This document shows positions 36,334-45,329 of a stretch of DNA of 64,000 bases, in pieces (the stretch's first letter is position 1; each line of letters starts with the position of its first letter). The stretch is from Sphingomonas trueperi. GTDB taxonomy: Bacteria; Pseudomonadota; Alphaproteobacteria; Sphingomonadales; Sphingomonadaceae. The stretch covers positions 105,862 through 169,861 of the forward strand of contig NZ_JAATJB010000009.1 in the NCBI RefSeq assembly GCF_011927635.1, read 5' to 3'. The position numbers and the translations under genes were made by a program. The notes beneath the pieces were generated by a model. The model worked only from the letters and a program-made list of their open reading frames with translations. It searched no databases and was not told the origin of the DNA.

Positions 36334-39060
36334 TCAGAACCGCGTGCGCACCGTCAGACCATAGGTGCGTGGCTCGGCCAGAAACGACCCGAACATCGCA
36401 TTGCCCACGGCAAAGCTGGGCGCGCCGAACGCCTGGACCTGCGAGCGACTGCCCGCGCCCTGGAAGGGAAGGTTGAACGCGACCTGCTGGTAGTCGGTGT
36501 CGAGCAGGTTCTGCGCCCACAGCTCCACCGCCCATTTCTCGTCGGGCCCACGCACGCCGATGCGCGCGTTCATCGTCACGAAGCCGTCCTGCAGCTTCTC
36601 GACGAACAGGTCCGAGCCGGTGTTGTAATCGCTGGTCATGCGGCCATCGACATAGAACAGCCCGGTCATGCCGTTGCTGCCGATCGGCGGGGTCCAGGTC
36701 ACCGCGCTGGTCACCGTGTTGCGGGGGGCGTTCGACATCTGGCTTCCGGGGAGCAGGAACAGCGCTGCATTGAGCGGCTCGCCCGCCTTGGAGCCGACCA
36801 GATCGCGCTGGTACTTGGCATCGGCCAGCGTGTAGCCGAGGTTCACCGTGAAGTTGGAGGTGGGATAGAAGCCGAGCTCCAGTTCCACGCCCTGGGTCAC
36901 TACCCCCTTGCCGACGCTGCCGGTGCAGGCGCCGGTGGCCGAGCTGTTGTCGCGATCGGCACCGTTCAGCGCGCTGCTGCACCCGCCGATATTCTGGACG
37001 ATATAGCTGGTGCCGTTGAAGGTGTTGAGCTGGAAGTTGGTGAACTCGGAGCGATACAGCGCCATGTTCGCGGTTATGTGGCGCGCGCTGTACTTGGCGC
37101 CGATCTCGAACGCGTTCACCGTCTCGGGATCGAAGCGCAGGTTGGTGACCGATGCCGGGCGCGGGGTGGCGAAGACCGTCGTGGACAGGTCGGAACGATC
37201 GAGATTGTAGCCGCCTGCCTTGTAGCCGCGCGCATAGGAGGCATAGAAGAGCGTGCTCTCCGCCGGCTTCCACGAAAGCACCGCGGTGCCGGTCAGCTGG
37301 CCTTCCTTGAACTTGTCCGCGAAGGGCACGCCGGTCAGCGCCGCGGTGGAGTTGCCGGTGCAGGTCAGCGTAACGATGCCGCCCGCCAGCGACTGCAGCG
37401 TCGCGTTGGTGCTGACGAGCAGCGGGCCCAGCGCCGCCTGCTGCGCCGGGCAGACCGTGTTGTTGTTGTTGAACGCGGCCTTCAGCGACTTGCTTTCCCG
37501 CGTGTAGCGTGCGCCGAGCGTGAAGCTGAGCGTCTTGGTCAGCTTGTAGATATTGTGGGTGAAGAGGGCCCAGTTGTTGCTGGTCTGGTCGTACAGGTCG
37601 AGCGTCGAGCCGCGATCGTTGAGCGTGCTGAGGCGATCGATGCCGCCGATGATCTGCGACCCCACCGCCGGGGTGAGCACCGCGCGGCCGGCGGCGCTGA
37701 GGCAGCCGGGGCGGGTGGGGTCGCGCAGTGCCGCGGCCGGGTTGATCGTCGCCACCATCCGGCACGCGGCGAAGGCGCCATATTGGGTGCCGAAGCGCAG
37801 ATTGTCCGCCACGCGCAGCTTCTCGTGGGCGTAATAGCCGCCGACCAGCCAGTCGAGCCTGTCGCCCAGGATCGTGCCCGAGAAGCGGCTCTCATGGCTG
37901 AAGGTGTGGAACTGGCGATAGGCGTTGCCGTCATCGGGGCGATAGGCGATGTCGACATTGCCGTAATCGATGTCGCCCGCGCCCGCCGACTTGTACTCGC
38001 GGTATGCGGTGAGCGAGGTCAGCTGGGTCGCGCCGAGGTTCCAGCGAACACGCGCCGAGAGGCCATAGTCGGTGGTGAGGTTGGTGTAGGCGCGGCCGGG
38101 GGTCTGCGCGATCTGGCGGTTATAAGGAGCGCCTTCGCTCGGCAGCACGCCGCCCATGCTGCGCAGGATCGCGGTGATGCGGTTGCCGGCCGGATTGATC
38201 GCGAAGTCGCCGGGCTTGCCGGGGGTGGGGTCCAGCTTCTCGCGCGTGTCCATATAGACCGCGCCGCAGCATTTCTCGTTGCGATGAGTATAGTCGGCGA
38301 TCAGGCGGATGCCGAGATCGGGGGTGACTGTGAACAGCAGCTGGCCGCGGACGAAATAGCGGTCGCGGTCGTTGTAATCGGTCTTGTTGACCACGTCGTG
38401 CAGATAGCCGTCGCGCTTCGAATAGACGCCGTCGAGGCGGAAGGCGACGAGGTCCTTCACCAGCGGACCGGTCAGGGCGCCGGATAGGCGGACGGCGTCG
38501 AAATTGCCATAGGTCGCCTCGGCGAACCCGCCGAACTTGAACTCGGGAACCTTGGTGTAGATGCTGATCGCGCCCGCCGAGGAGTTGCGGCCCGAGAGCG
38601 TGCCCTGCGGCCCGCGCAGCACCTCGATCCGCTCGATCTCGCCCATGTCGTTGAGGCCCGATCCGGTTCGGCTGCGATAGATGCCGTCGATGAACACCGC
38701 GACCGAGCTCTCCAGGCCGGGATTGTCGCCGACCGTGCCGATGCCGCGCACGCGGGCCGAGGCGTTGGCTTCGGAGCCGGTGGAGGAGACGAGCAGCGAG
38801 GGAGCGATCTGCGTCATCTGCCGGATGTCCGTCGCGCCCGAATTCTGCAGCGCCGCCTGGCCGAAGGCAGACACCGCGATCGGCACGTTGGACAGGCGCT
38901 CTGAACGGCGGGTGGCGGTGACGACGATGTCCGCCGAATTGGGCGACTCATTGTCCGCCTCAGGCGGGGTGTTGGCGGCGGATCCGCGCAGATCCTGCGC
39001 CGCCGCCGGTGCGGCCAGGGCAAGCACGCCCGCGGACAGCAACAATGCCCATTTCGACAT
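36334..39060 (-). CDS. TonB-dependent receptor, 908 aa
   Basis: An outer-membrane TonB-dependent receptor. The signal peptide is MSKWALLLSAGVLALAAPAAAQ. The plug begins SADIVVTATRRSERLSNVPIAVS and contains RVRGIGTVGDN and IERIEVLRGPQGTLSGRNSSAGAI. The beta-barrel ends YGLTVRTRF with a terminal Phe. Cys pairs in the loops (KCCGAVY, GCSSALN, TGACTG) hint at disulfide-stabilised extracellular loops. ATG 39060 follows AAGGAGAGGAG. It is located 135 bp downstream of the squalene-cyclase-like gene on the same strand; the pairing may be functional. The type resembles receptors for siderophores or plant-derived compounds; ligand unknown. Confidence 0.92.
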   Translation of the reverse strand: MSKWALLLSAGVLALAAPAAAQDLRGSAANTPPEADNESPNSADIVVTATRRSERLSNVPIAVSAFGQAALQNSGATDIRQMTQIAPSLLVSSTGSEANASARVRGIGTVGDNPGLESSVAVFIDGIYRSRTGSGLNDMGEIERIEVLRGPQGTLSGRNSSAGAISIYTKVPEFKFGGFAEATYGNFDAVRLSGALTGPLVKDLVAFRLDGVYSKRDGYLHDVVNKTDYNDRDRYFVRGQLLFTVTPDLGIRLIADYTHRNEKCCGAVYMDTREKLDPTPGKPGDFAINPAGNRITAILRSMGGVLPSEGAPYNRQIAQTPGRAYTNLTTDYGLSARVRWNLGATQLTSLTAYREYKSAGAGDIDYGNVDIAYRPDDGNAYRQFHTFSHESRFSGTILGDRLDWLVGGYYAHEKLRVADNLRFGTQYGAFAACRMVATINPAAALRDPTRPGCLSAAGRAVLTPAVGSQIIGGIDRLSTLNDRGSTLDLYDQTSNNWALFTHNIYKLTKTLSFTLGARYTRESKSLKAAFNNNNTVCPAQQAALGPLLVSTNATLQSLAGGIVTLTCTGNSTAALTGVPFADKFKEGQLTGTAVLSWKPAESTLFYASYARGYKAGGYNLDRSDLSTTVFATPRPASVTNLRFDPETVNAFEIGAKYSARHITANMALYRSEFTNFQLNTFNGTSYIVQNIGGCSSALNGADRDNSSATGACTGSVGKGVVTQGVELELGFYPTSNFTVNLGYTLADAKYQRDLVGSKAGEPLNAALFLLPGSQMSNAPRNTVTSAVTWTPPIGSNGMTGLFYVDGRMTSDYNTGSDLFVEKLQDGFVTMNARIGVRGPDEKWAVELWAQNLLDTDYQQVAFNLPFQGAGSRSQVQAFGAPSFAVGNAMFGSFLAEPRTYGLTVRTRF

Positions 39061-39195
39061 ATCGGCTCCTCTCCTTTTCCAAGCTTTTGCTTTGGTTTGA
39101 CGGCCTGGTTTGCCGAAAGAGCCATAAATTTCGGTGAACGTCTCCTCGGGGGTTTGCCGGGGTCTGGCTGCACGGCGACGCCGTCATGCGGTCGA

Positions 39196-40320
39196 TCAGC
39201 GGGAGCGGCCGGGCTCCAATGCGGTGCTTGCCTTCAAGGCGAACAGCGCCGTCGTCGCGCTGCTGCCATGATCGACCAGAACCGGCAGGCCGGCGGCCGT
39301 GCGAGCGAAGCGCAGCAGCGGGCGTGCCTGCCAGCCGGCGGCGCCGGGTGCGAGAATGGCGCGCGCTTCGCCGGCCAGCTCCGGCGGAAGCGCGGTACGG
39401 CTCGCCCGCAGCGCGAGCACGGCCAGCGCGGTGGCGAGGGGATCGGCACCGTCGACTCCCCAACCGCGGCCAGGCCGGCGGCTCGTATGCAGAAAGCGAG
39501 CGCCGCGCGCGACAGCGGGATGGTTGGGCATCACCGCGCCCAGCAGCCGCAGCGTCAGCCAGGTGCCATGATAGGGGTCGATTCCCGCGGCGGAGCCCCA
39601 GCTGCCGTCCGGCTGCTGGCGGTCCGCGATCCAGCGGGCGCCCGCGACGATCATGCCGAGGAACCTGCGCGCGTCCCAGCGCGCGAGCCCGAAGACGAGG
39701 CTGGCGACCGTCTCCACCGCGTCGGGTGCGGCATTGTTCGGCAATACCCAGGTGGGGAGCACCCCGTCGGCCTCGGCATAGGCGAGCAACACCGCGAGCG
39801 GCGGGGCGCAGTGCGCGGCGATCAGGTCGCGCCTGCTCAGTCGCGCGAACAGCAGCAGGATCTGGGCGAGTTCGCCCACGTCGCCCGACAGGTCATAGTA
39901 GCGATCGGCGCTGGTCTGCCGCGCACGGTCGGCTGCCCGGCGATGCCGCACGACCTCCCGCACAACGGTCTCGATTACCGGATGCTGCGCACCGACATCG
40001 ATGTCGAGCAGCGCATCGGCGATCAGGATCTGGACGAACAGGTCCCGTGCGCCAACGAGGTCCAGGGCTGGTGCCGTCGCGTCGTGTGGAGCCGGTGCTT
40101 CGTCGCGGCCTGCACCGGCCCGCTCCAGGACTATTCGTGCGTACGCAACGATCGCCGCGTGCGAGGCCGCCGCTTCCGGGATCGACGGCGCGGCGTCGAG
40201 GATGGCCGCATCGTGCGGGGCGGGGCGATGCGACTGGTCCGTCGGCCATCCGGCGTCGGGTGGCGCGGCTGCCAAACCTGGCGCGGCATGTTCCAACGCA
40301 TCCTGTTCGAATGTCGGCAT
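39196..40320 (-). CDS. Squalene-cyclase-like alpha/alpha-toroid protein
   Basis: A 374-aa protein whose second half resembles the prenyltransferase/squalene-cyclase repeat fold: QQPDGSWGSAAGIDPYHGTWLTLRLLGAV is a QW-type repeat, followed by ARFLHTSRRPGRGWGVDG. The catalytic DxDD motif of hopene cyclases is not seen, and the protein is far shorter than the roughly 630 aa of a complete cyclase. No signal peptide or membrane segment is clear. The N-terminal region at about 60-190 is helical with a charged stretch DRARQTSADRYYDLSGDVGELAQ. I chose ATG 40320; an ATG at 40419 is also open. It lies upstream of a TonB receptor. It may be a divergent terpene cyclase or a toroid-fold binding protein; I cannot name a reaction. 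Confidence 0.65.
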   Translation of the reverse strand: MPTFEQDALEHAAPGLAAAPPDAGWPTDQSHRPAPHDAAILDAAPSIPEAAASHAAIVAYARIVLERAGAGRDEAPAPHDATAPALDLVGARDLFVQILIADALLDIDVGAQHPVIETVVREVVRHRRAADRARQTSADRYYDLSGDVGELAQILLLFARLSRRDLIAAHCAPPLAVLLAYAEADGVLPTWVLPNNAAPDAVETVASLVFGLARWDARRFLGMIVAGARWIADRQQPDGSWGSAAGIDPYHGTWLTLRLLGAVMPNHPAVARGARFLHTSRRPGRGWGVDGADPLATALAVLALRASRTALPPELAGEARAILAPGAAGWQARPLLRFARTAAGLPVLVDHGSSATTALFALKASTALEPGRSR

Positions 40321-40658
40321 GTGCACCCACCCCTGACCAGACGTCTCCGGCGCTTCGCACGCTCGATACGCACGCCGGCCAAAACAAGGGCCCGCGGTGC
40401 TGGCGCGGAGGGTTTGCATGTTTCTGCTATGTTCACCCCTTCATCGCGGAGCGCGGGCGGTTCGCAAAGGGCAACTTGGTCCGGAATGGAGTGGTAGCGG
40501 AGACGCAATGGTGCAGGGAATCGCCCCATGCCCTGACGCGAGCCTCGGGCCACGGCGGCGCTATTTCGAAGCCAATCAGGTGGATGGCGGCGTTGCTGTC
40601 GGGCAGCATGGGAAGGTCCGTTGCGGAGCGGACCTTCCCCTGCCGTCATCGCGGCGGG
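40321..40658. other. Intergenic region upstream of the toroid gene
   Basis: About 340 bp with no convincing gene. It should contain the promoter of the leftward toroid gene and the 3' end of the leftward oxidoreductase gene at 40659. The only clear structure is the hairpin at 40610-40639. Confidence 0.5.
40610..40639 (-). terminator. Strong hairpin after the Gfo/Idh/MocA gene
   Basis: Perfect 11-bp inverted repeat GGGAAGGTCCG ... CGGACCTTCCC with an 8-base loop, 19 bp beyond the stop codon of the oxidoreductase gene at 40659. There is no T run, but the stem is very stable; it probably marks the end of the five-gene leftward operon. Confidence 0.6.
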
Positions 40659-41840
40659 TCAGCCGTCCTGTACCGGCGGCCGCTGCCCGCCCGCGAGCGT
40701 CCGCGCCTTGTCCTGCGCGGTCAGCACCAGCTCGGCGGCGAGCAGCGCCTGTGCCTGGTTCTGCGCGATTTCGGTGCGCTGGACCACATCGGTGACGAAT
40801 TGCGGGCCGAAGGGCAGCGGCACCGTGCTGCAGTCGATATAGCGGGTGCCCTGGCGATCGGCGATAAACAGGTGGTTGCCGCCGGGCCGCCCCTGGATGT
40901 CGACGTACTTTCGCAACTCTATGTAACCCTCGGTGCCGAGGATGAAGACGCGACCGTCGCCCCAGGTCGGCAGGCCGTCCGGCGTGTACCAGTCGACGCG
41001 GACATAGCCGGTGCCGCCATTGCCGGTCATCATCATGTCGCCGAAATCCTGGAACTTCGGATGGTTCGGCGTGGCGAAATTGCCGACCTGCGATGCCACC
41101 ACCTGCGCTTCGGTGGAGCCGGTGTAGAAGACGAACTGGTCCGCCTGATGGCTGCCGATATCGGTGAGGATGCCGCCATAGTTGGCGACGTCCCAGAACC
41201 ATTCGGGGCGGCTGGGCGCGCTCACCCGGTGCGGGGCGATGTTGATCGTCTGCACCACGCGGCCGATCGCCCCGGCATGGACCAGCTCGCCCGCCTTCAC
41301 CGCGGCGCGCACCTCGAGCCGCTCCGAATACATGATCGCGAACTTGCGCCTTGTCTCGGCGATCGTGCGGCGCACCTCGGCGAGCTGGGCGAGGCTGGTG
41401 ATGCCCGGCTTGTCCGAGAGGAAATCCTTGCCCGCGCGCATCACCCGCACGCCGAGCGGCGCGCGAAGATTGGGGATCGAGGCACTGGCGACCACTTGGA
41501 CGCTCTTGTCGTCGAGGATCTCGGCCTCGCTGCGGGCGACCTTCACGTCGCCATAGCGGGCGCGGAAGGGGACCAGCTGCTTGGGGTCGCTCGCATGCAC
41601 CGCCACCAGCGTGCCGCCGCCGCGGATCAGCGCATCGGTCATCGCATAGATGTGCGAATGGTCGAGCCCGATCACGGCGAAGCGGATGCGGTCCTTGGCA
41701 GTCGGGTCCGGCCCGGTCGGCGCGGCATTGGCGGAGACGCCGTTGCCCTGCGCGGTCGATTGCGCACGCGCCGTGCCGGCGAGCCCGGCACCGATAAGGC
41801 CGGCGCTGGCGAGGAGCAGGCGGCGGTCGATCATGTCCAT
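40659..41840 (-). CDS. Tat-exported Gfo/Idh/MocA oxidoreductase
   Basis: A 393-aa NAD(P)-dependent sugar oxidoreductase family member. The N-terminus MDMIDRRLLLASAGLIGAGLAGTARA has a twin-arginine pair and signal-like hydrophobic stretch, implying export of the folded, cofactor-loaded enzyme. The Rossmann start is IRFAVIGLDHSHIYAM. The family Lys is in FLSDKPGITSLAQL (EKP is replaced by DKP), and a conserved ILTDIGSHQADQF with His follows. It is the last gene of the leftward operon (gap 23 bp from the next oxidoreductase). A role in oxidising a glycoside or inositol-like substrate in the periplasm fits the family and the DUF1080 neighbour. Exact substrate unknown. Confidence 0.85.
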   Translation of the reverse strand: MDMIDRRLLLASAGLIGAGLAGTARAQSTAQGNGVSANAAPTGPDPTAKDRIRFAVIGLDHSHIYAMTDALIRGGGTLVAVHASDPKQLVPFRARYGDVKVARSEAEILDDKSVQVVASASIPNLRAPLGVRVMRAGKDFLSDKPGITSLAQLAEVRRTIAETRRKFAIMYSERLEVRAAVKAGELVHAGAIGRVVQTINIAPHRVSAPSRPEWFWDVANYGGILTDIGSHQADQFVFYTGSTEAQVVASQVGNFATPNHPKFQDFGDMMMTGNGGTGYVRVDWYTPDGLPTWGDGRVFILGTEGYIELRKYVDIQGRPGGNHLFIADRQGTRYIDCSTVPLPFGPQFVTDVVQRTEIAQNQAQALLAAELVLTAQDKARTLAGGQRPPVQDG

Positions 41841-41863
41841 GCTAAGGTCCCTTTGGGAGAAGG

Positions 41864-43126
41864 TCAGAAGGTGACGAGGTCGGCCGGCCAGGCGAGCGCC
41901 TGGCCCTGGTCGATGGCCTGCTCGCCGAGCAGCGAGGCGACGCTGGCATAATAGGCCTGGGCGAGCAGGCCGGGCACTTCCTTGCCGCTGCGCACCGCTT
42001 CGCCGAAGCCCTCGAACTGGAGCATCGTCTCGTCATATTCGCCCCAGCCGAGCGAGTCGCCGGGGGTGGTGACGGGGAGTTCGGGGAACCAGGTCGCGCC
42101 GCCGATCGGCACGGTGTTCTTGCGGCCCGCCTGCACGTCCGCGCGCATGCGGGCGAGCGCGGGGACGGCGCCCGGCTGGACCTCCTGGTAGATTCGGCCG
42201 AGCTCTGGCTCGATCGTGCCCTTGCTGCCCTGGATCTGCTCCTCGCAGCCATAGCGGGCATTGTTGAGCATCGAGGTGTAGATCACCTTCCGACCATCGG
42301 AGTAATCGTAGATCAGCGCGACCTGGTCGTAGACGTCGCGGCCGTCCTTCCAGAAGCAGATGCTGCCGGAGCCCATCACCCGCGTGGGCAACCCGCCCAT
42401 GAACCAGTTGGCGACCTGAAGCTGGTGCGTCGCCAGTTCGGTCATCAGCCCGGCCGAGCGATCGCGGTAGAGCCGCCAGTTGATCTCGCGCTCGGTGCCG
42501 CCGGGCGGGATCTGGCGGCGCCAGCTGCGGTTGCGGTGCCAGCTGGCGCGGATCTGGGTGATGTTTCCGATCTCGCCTGCCTGGGCGCGCTTGAGCGCGT
42601 TGAGATAGGTCGGGTTGAACAGCCGCTGATGGCCGATCTGGAGGATCTTGCCGCGTGCACGGGCGCGGGTGACCATCGCGCTGCAATCGGCGATCGTCCG
42701 CGCCATCGCCTTCTCGCAGAACACGGGATAGCCCGCCTCGAGCGCGTCGATCGTGTGGCGGGCATGGAGATCGAGCGGGGTGGCGATCACCACCGCGTCG
42801 ATGCCCTTGGCCTCGAGCATCTTGCGATGATCGGTGAAAATCGGCGTGTTCGCCGGCACATAGGCGCGCGCCTTGGCCATGTGCGGCTCGAAATTGTCGC
42901 AGAGCGCGGCGACGGTGCAGTTGCGCGTCTTGTTGAGGTTCTGGATCAGTGTGCGGCCGCGATCGCCGGTGCCGATCACGCCGATGCGGACGCGCGGGCC
43001 CTTGGCGATGTCCTCGGCGGCACGGGCCGCCCAGGGTGCGGCGGCGCTCATCCCTACGCCCGCGGAGGCGAGCAGTACGCGATCGAGGAAGGTGCGGCGG
43101 GAAAGCGCGAAATCGTCGTCGGTCAT
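41864..43126 (-). CDS. Tat-exported Gfo/Idh/MocA oxidoreductase
   Basis: A 420-aa family member with a clear Tat signal (LSRRTFLDRVLLASAGVG, then AARA). The NAD(P)-binding fold starts RIGVIGTGDRGRTLIQNL. The family EKP motif is present (PVFCEKAMARTIAD, as EKA), and the C-terminal domain has TELATHQLQVANWFMGGLP with the conserved His. ATG 43126 is confirmed by a four-base overlap (ATGA) with the upstream apbE stop. The protein resembles oxidoreductases that oxidise C3 of glycosides in periplasmic or surface glycan pathways. The three oxidoreductases here are distinct paralogues, not recent duplicates. Confidence 0.87.
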   Translation of the reverse strand: MTDDDFALSRRTFLDRVLLASAGVGMSAAAPWAARAAEDIAKGPRVRIGVIGTGDRGRTLIQNLNKTRNCTVAALCDNFEPHMAKARAYVPANTPIFTDHRKMLEAKGIDAVVIATPLDLHARHTIDALEAGYPVFCEKAMARTIADCSAMVTRARARGKILQIGHQRLFNPTYLNALKRAQAGEIGNITQIRASWHRNRSWRRQIPPGGTEREINWRLYRDRSAGLMTELATHQLQVANWFMGGLPTRVMGSGSICFWKDGRDVYDQVALIYDYSDGRKVIYTSMLNNARYGCEEQIQGSKGTIEPELGRIYQEVQPGAVPALARMRADVQAGRKNTVPIGGATWFPELPVTTPGDSLGWGEYDETMLQFEGFGEAVRSGKEVPGLLAQAYYASVASLLGEQAIDQGQALAWPADLVTF

Positions 43127-43956
43127 GCGGTAGGTTCCAGTGCTCGCTCGGCGCCGACGGGCGCGGCATGGGGAAAGAGAAAACGTTGTTCGGGGGCGGC
43201 GGCGCACAGCCGATCGCGGGCGACGGGGTCGGAGACGAGCAGCGCGGTGCTCAGCGCCTCGGCCTCGGCGCCGGTCGCGGCGGCCGCGATGGCGGTGGCG
43301 GCGGTGGTGACGATCGCGCCGTCGGTCGGCCGGATCATTGCGGCGCGGCCCGGTTTGGCGGCACCGGGGCCGATGGTGGACGAGATCGACAGCGCCGCGT
43401 CCTGCAGCTCCAGCTCGACCAGCCATGCGCCGTCGTTCGCGGGGTGCGGCACCGCGAGCGGCCAGTCGCCGCCGAGGGGATGCTGGCCGAGCACCGCGAT
43501 CGAGCTCTCCCCGGCGGAGAGCAGGGCGGAGGGTACGCCCATCGCGCGGAGGGCGGTGACAGCGCGATCAAGCGCATAGCCCTTGCCGAAACCGCCGAAA
43601 TCGAAGGTCAGCGGACGGGTGCTGGAGACGCGGCGGCTGGCGCGGTCGATCGTGAGTGCAGACCAGTGGCCGAGGCTGGGGTCGAACAGTCCGCCGGTCC
43701 CGCGCCACAGCGCATCCACCTGGACCAGTGCGCCGAACAGCAGCCGGTCCTCCACCACCGCGTTTCCGCCGCTGGAGAGCGCGTCGTTGAGCGCCGTGGT
43801 GGGCGAGGGGCGGTGGATGGTCAGCGCGTCTTCGACCGAGAGGATCGCGGCCCTGGCGGCGGCAAGCGCGGCGGGGTCGTCGCAGCCGAACACATGCAGC
43901 TCGACCCGCGTACCCATGGCGGCGAACCGCGCCACGCTCGCCGCCGCACCCGTCAT
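43123..43956 (-). CDS. apbE: ApbE-family FAD:protein FMN transferase
   Basis: ApbE covalently attaches FMN to Thr/Ser in D(S)GAxxA(T)-type motifs of partner proteins. The product is 277 aa from ATG 43956. Family features include MGTRVELHVFG near the N-terminus, the FDFGGFGKGYALDRAV nucleotide/metal-binding motif, LLSAGESSIAVLGQHP and the C-terminal Thr-rich TTAATAIAAAATGAEAEALSTAL. There is no signal peptide or lipobox, unlike most exported ApbE proteins. It is translationally linked to both neighbours (one base after the upstream stop; ATGA overlap downstream). No flavinylation-target protein is visible in the operon, so its partner is unknown. Confidence 0.85.
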   Translation of the reverse strand: MTGAAASVARFAAMGTRVELHVFGCDDPAALAAARAAILSVEDALTIHRPSPTTALNDALSSGGNAVVEDRLLFGALVQVDALWRGTGGLFDPSLGHWSALTIDRASRRVSSTRPLTFDFGGFGKGYALDRAVTALRAMGVPSALLSAGESSIAVLGQHPLGGDWPLAVPHPANDGAWLVELELQDAALSISSTIGPGAAKPGRAAMIRPTDGAIVTTAATAIAAAATGAEAEALSTALLVSDPVARDRLCAAAPEQRFLFPHAAPVGAERALEPTA

Positions 43957-43957
43957 C

Positions 43958-45271
43958 TCAGCCGCGCACCTCCCAGCCGGGCTCATAGTCGACCGCCCAG
44001 AGCTTCAGCGCGGCGGCTTCCTTCGGCTTGCCGGTGGCGGGGTCGACGGTGATCGCGCCGCCGGTGCGATAGGCCATGTTGCCGAGATGGCAGAGCGTGG
44101 TGCTGATATGCCCCTCCTGGATCGGCGAGTGCAGCGCCGTCTCGGTACCGCGGACCACGCCGAGGAAGTTGGCGGCGTGGTAGACGTCGAGCGCGCCTTC
44201 GCCGACGGTGCCGGTCGTCTCCGATTCCGCCGGTGCCTTCACCTCGCGGATCCGCTTGCCGGCCAAGTCGTACAGCTCGAAGCCGTTGCGATCGACCACT
44301 GCCGAGCCCTTGGTGCCGAGCAGCAGCGTCCCGCGACCCCGGCCATAGCGGAGCATGCCGTTGCAGCTCTCGCCGTCCCAGCGGATCGTCCGCCCGCCGT
44401 CGAAGCCGAGGTTCAGCGCGAGCGAATCATACATCTCCCAGTCGTCGCCCTGGTAGAAGCGGCGGGCGCCGCGCGCGGTGACGGTGCTGGGGTAGGTCAC
44501 GCCCATCAGCCAGCGCGCGATGTCGAGCTCGTGCATCGCGTTGTTGCAGATCTCGCCGGTGCCGTATTGCCAGAACCAGTGCCAGTTATAGTGGACGAGG
44601 TTCGAGCGGTACGGTCCGCGCGGCCGCGGCCCCTGCCACATGGCCCAGTCGAGATTGGCGGGGGGCGGCACGATCTGGCCCCTGCCGATCGACTTGCGGT
44701 TGTTCGCGTACCAGGTCTGCGCCTCGTAGACGTCGCCCAGCTCGCCGGCGCGGATCAGGTCGAGCAGCTGGCGGGTCTCGACGCTCGAGCGCTGCTGGTT
44801 GCCGACCTGGAGCACGCGGCCGGTGCGCTTCTGCGCGGCGATCAGCGCCTCGCCCTCGGCCGGCGCGATGCCGATCGGCTTTTCGATATAGACGTTGCGG
44901 CCCGCGTTCATCGCGTCGATCGCGACCTTGGCATGCCAGTGATCGGGCGTCGCGATGGTGATCACGTCGACCGCCTTGGTGTCGAGCAGCCGGCGATAGT
45001 CGCCGGTGGTCTCGACCTTGTTGCCGTGCCGCTGGGCGAACTCGCCGGCGCGCTTGGCGAGCACCGCGGAGTCGACGTCCGCGAAATGGGTGACCTGGAC
45101 ATTGGGCTGCTTGGCGAAGGCGCTCATATGCGCCTGGCCGCGGCCGTTGACGCCGACGATGCCGACGCGGATGCGGTCGTTCGCCCCCAGGATGCGCGCA
45201 TAGCTGCTCGCGCTGATCGCCAGTGCGCCGGTCGCGGCGGCGCCCTTCATCATCGTTCGACGGTCGAACAT
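43958..45271 (-). CDS. Tat-exported Gfo/Idh/MocA oxidoreductase
   Basis: A 437-aa member with a twin-arginine leader MFDRRTMMKGAAATGALAISASSYA. Rossmann start RVGIVGVNGRGQAHMSAFA. The catalytic EKP lies in NVYIEKPIGIAPAEG, and Trp/His-rich segments NWHWFWQYGTGEICNNAMHELDIARWL line the substrate site. This subfamily is the one most often found with DUF1080 proteins. ATG 45271 is supported by GAGGGGAAG upstream. It is 58 bp from the DUF1080 gene, both reading left. A periplasmic glycoside oxidation role is inferred. Confidence 0.88.
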   Translation of the reverse strand: MFDRRTMMKGAAATGALAISASSYARILGANDRIRVGIVGVNGRGQAHMSAFAKQPNVQVTHFADVDSAVLAKRAGEFAQRHGNKVETTGDYRRLLDTKAVDVITIATPDHWHAKVAIDAMNAGRNVYIEKPIGIAPAEGEALIAAQKRTGRVLQVGNQQRSSVETRQLLDLIRAGELGDVYEAQTWYANNRKSIGRGQIVPPPANLDWAMWQGPRPRGPYRSNLVHYNWHWFWQYGTGEICNNAMHELDIARWLMGVTYPSTVTARGARRFYQGDDWEMYDSLALNLGFDGGRTIRWDGESCNGMLRYGRGRGTLLLGTKGSAVVDRNGFELYDLAGKRIREVKAPAESETTGTVGEGALDVYHAANFLGVVRGTETALHSPIQEGHISTTLCHLGNMAYRTGGAITVDPATGKPKEAAALKLWAVDYEPGWEVRG

Positions 45272-45329
45272 GGCAGTGCTTCCCCTCGGTTCTTTATAGT
45301 CGTGATTGCAACAGTGCGGCGCAGATTCC

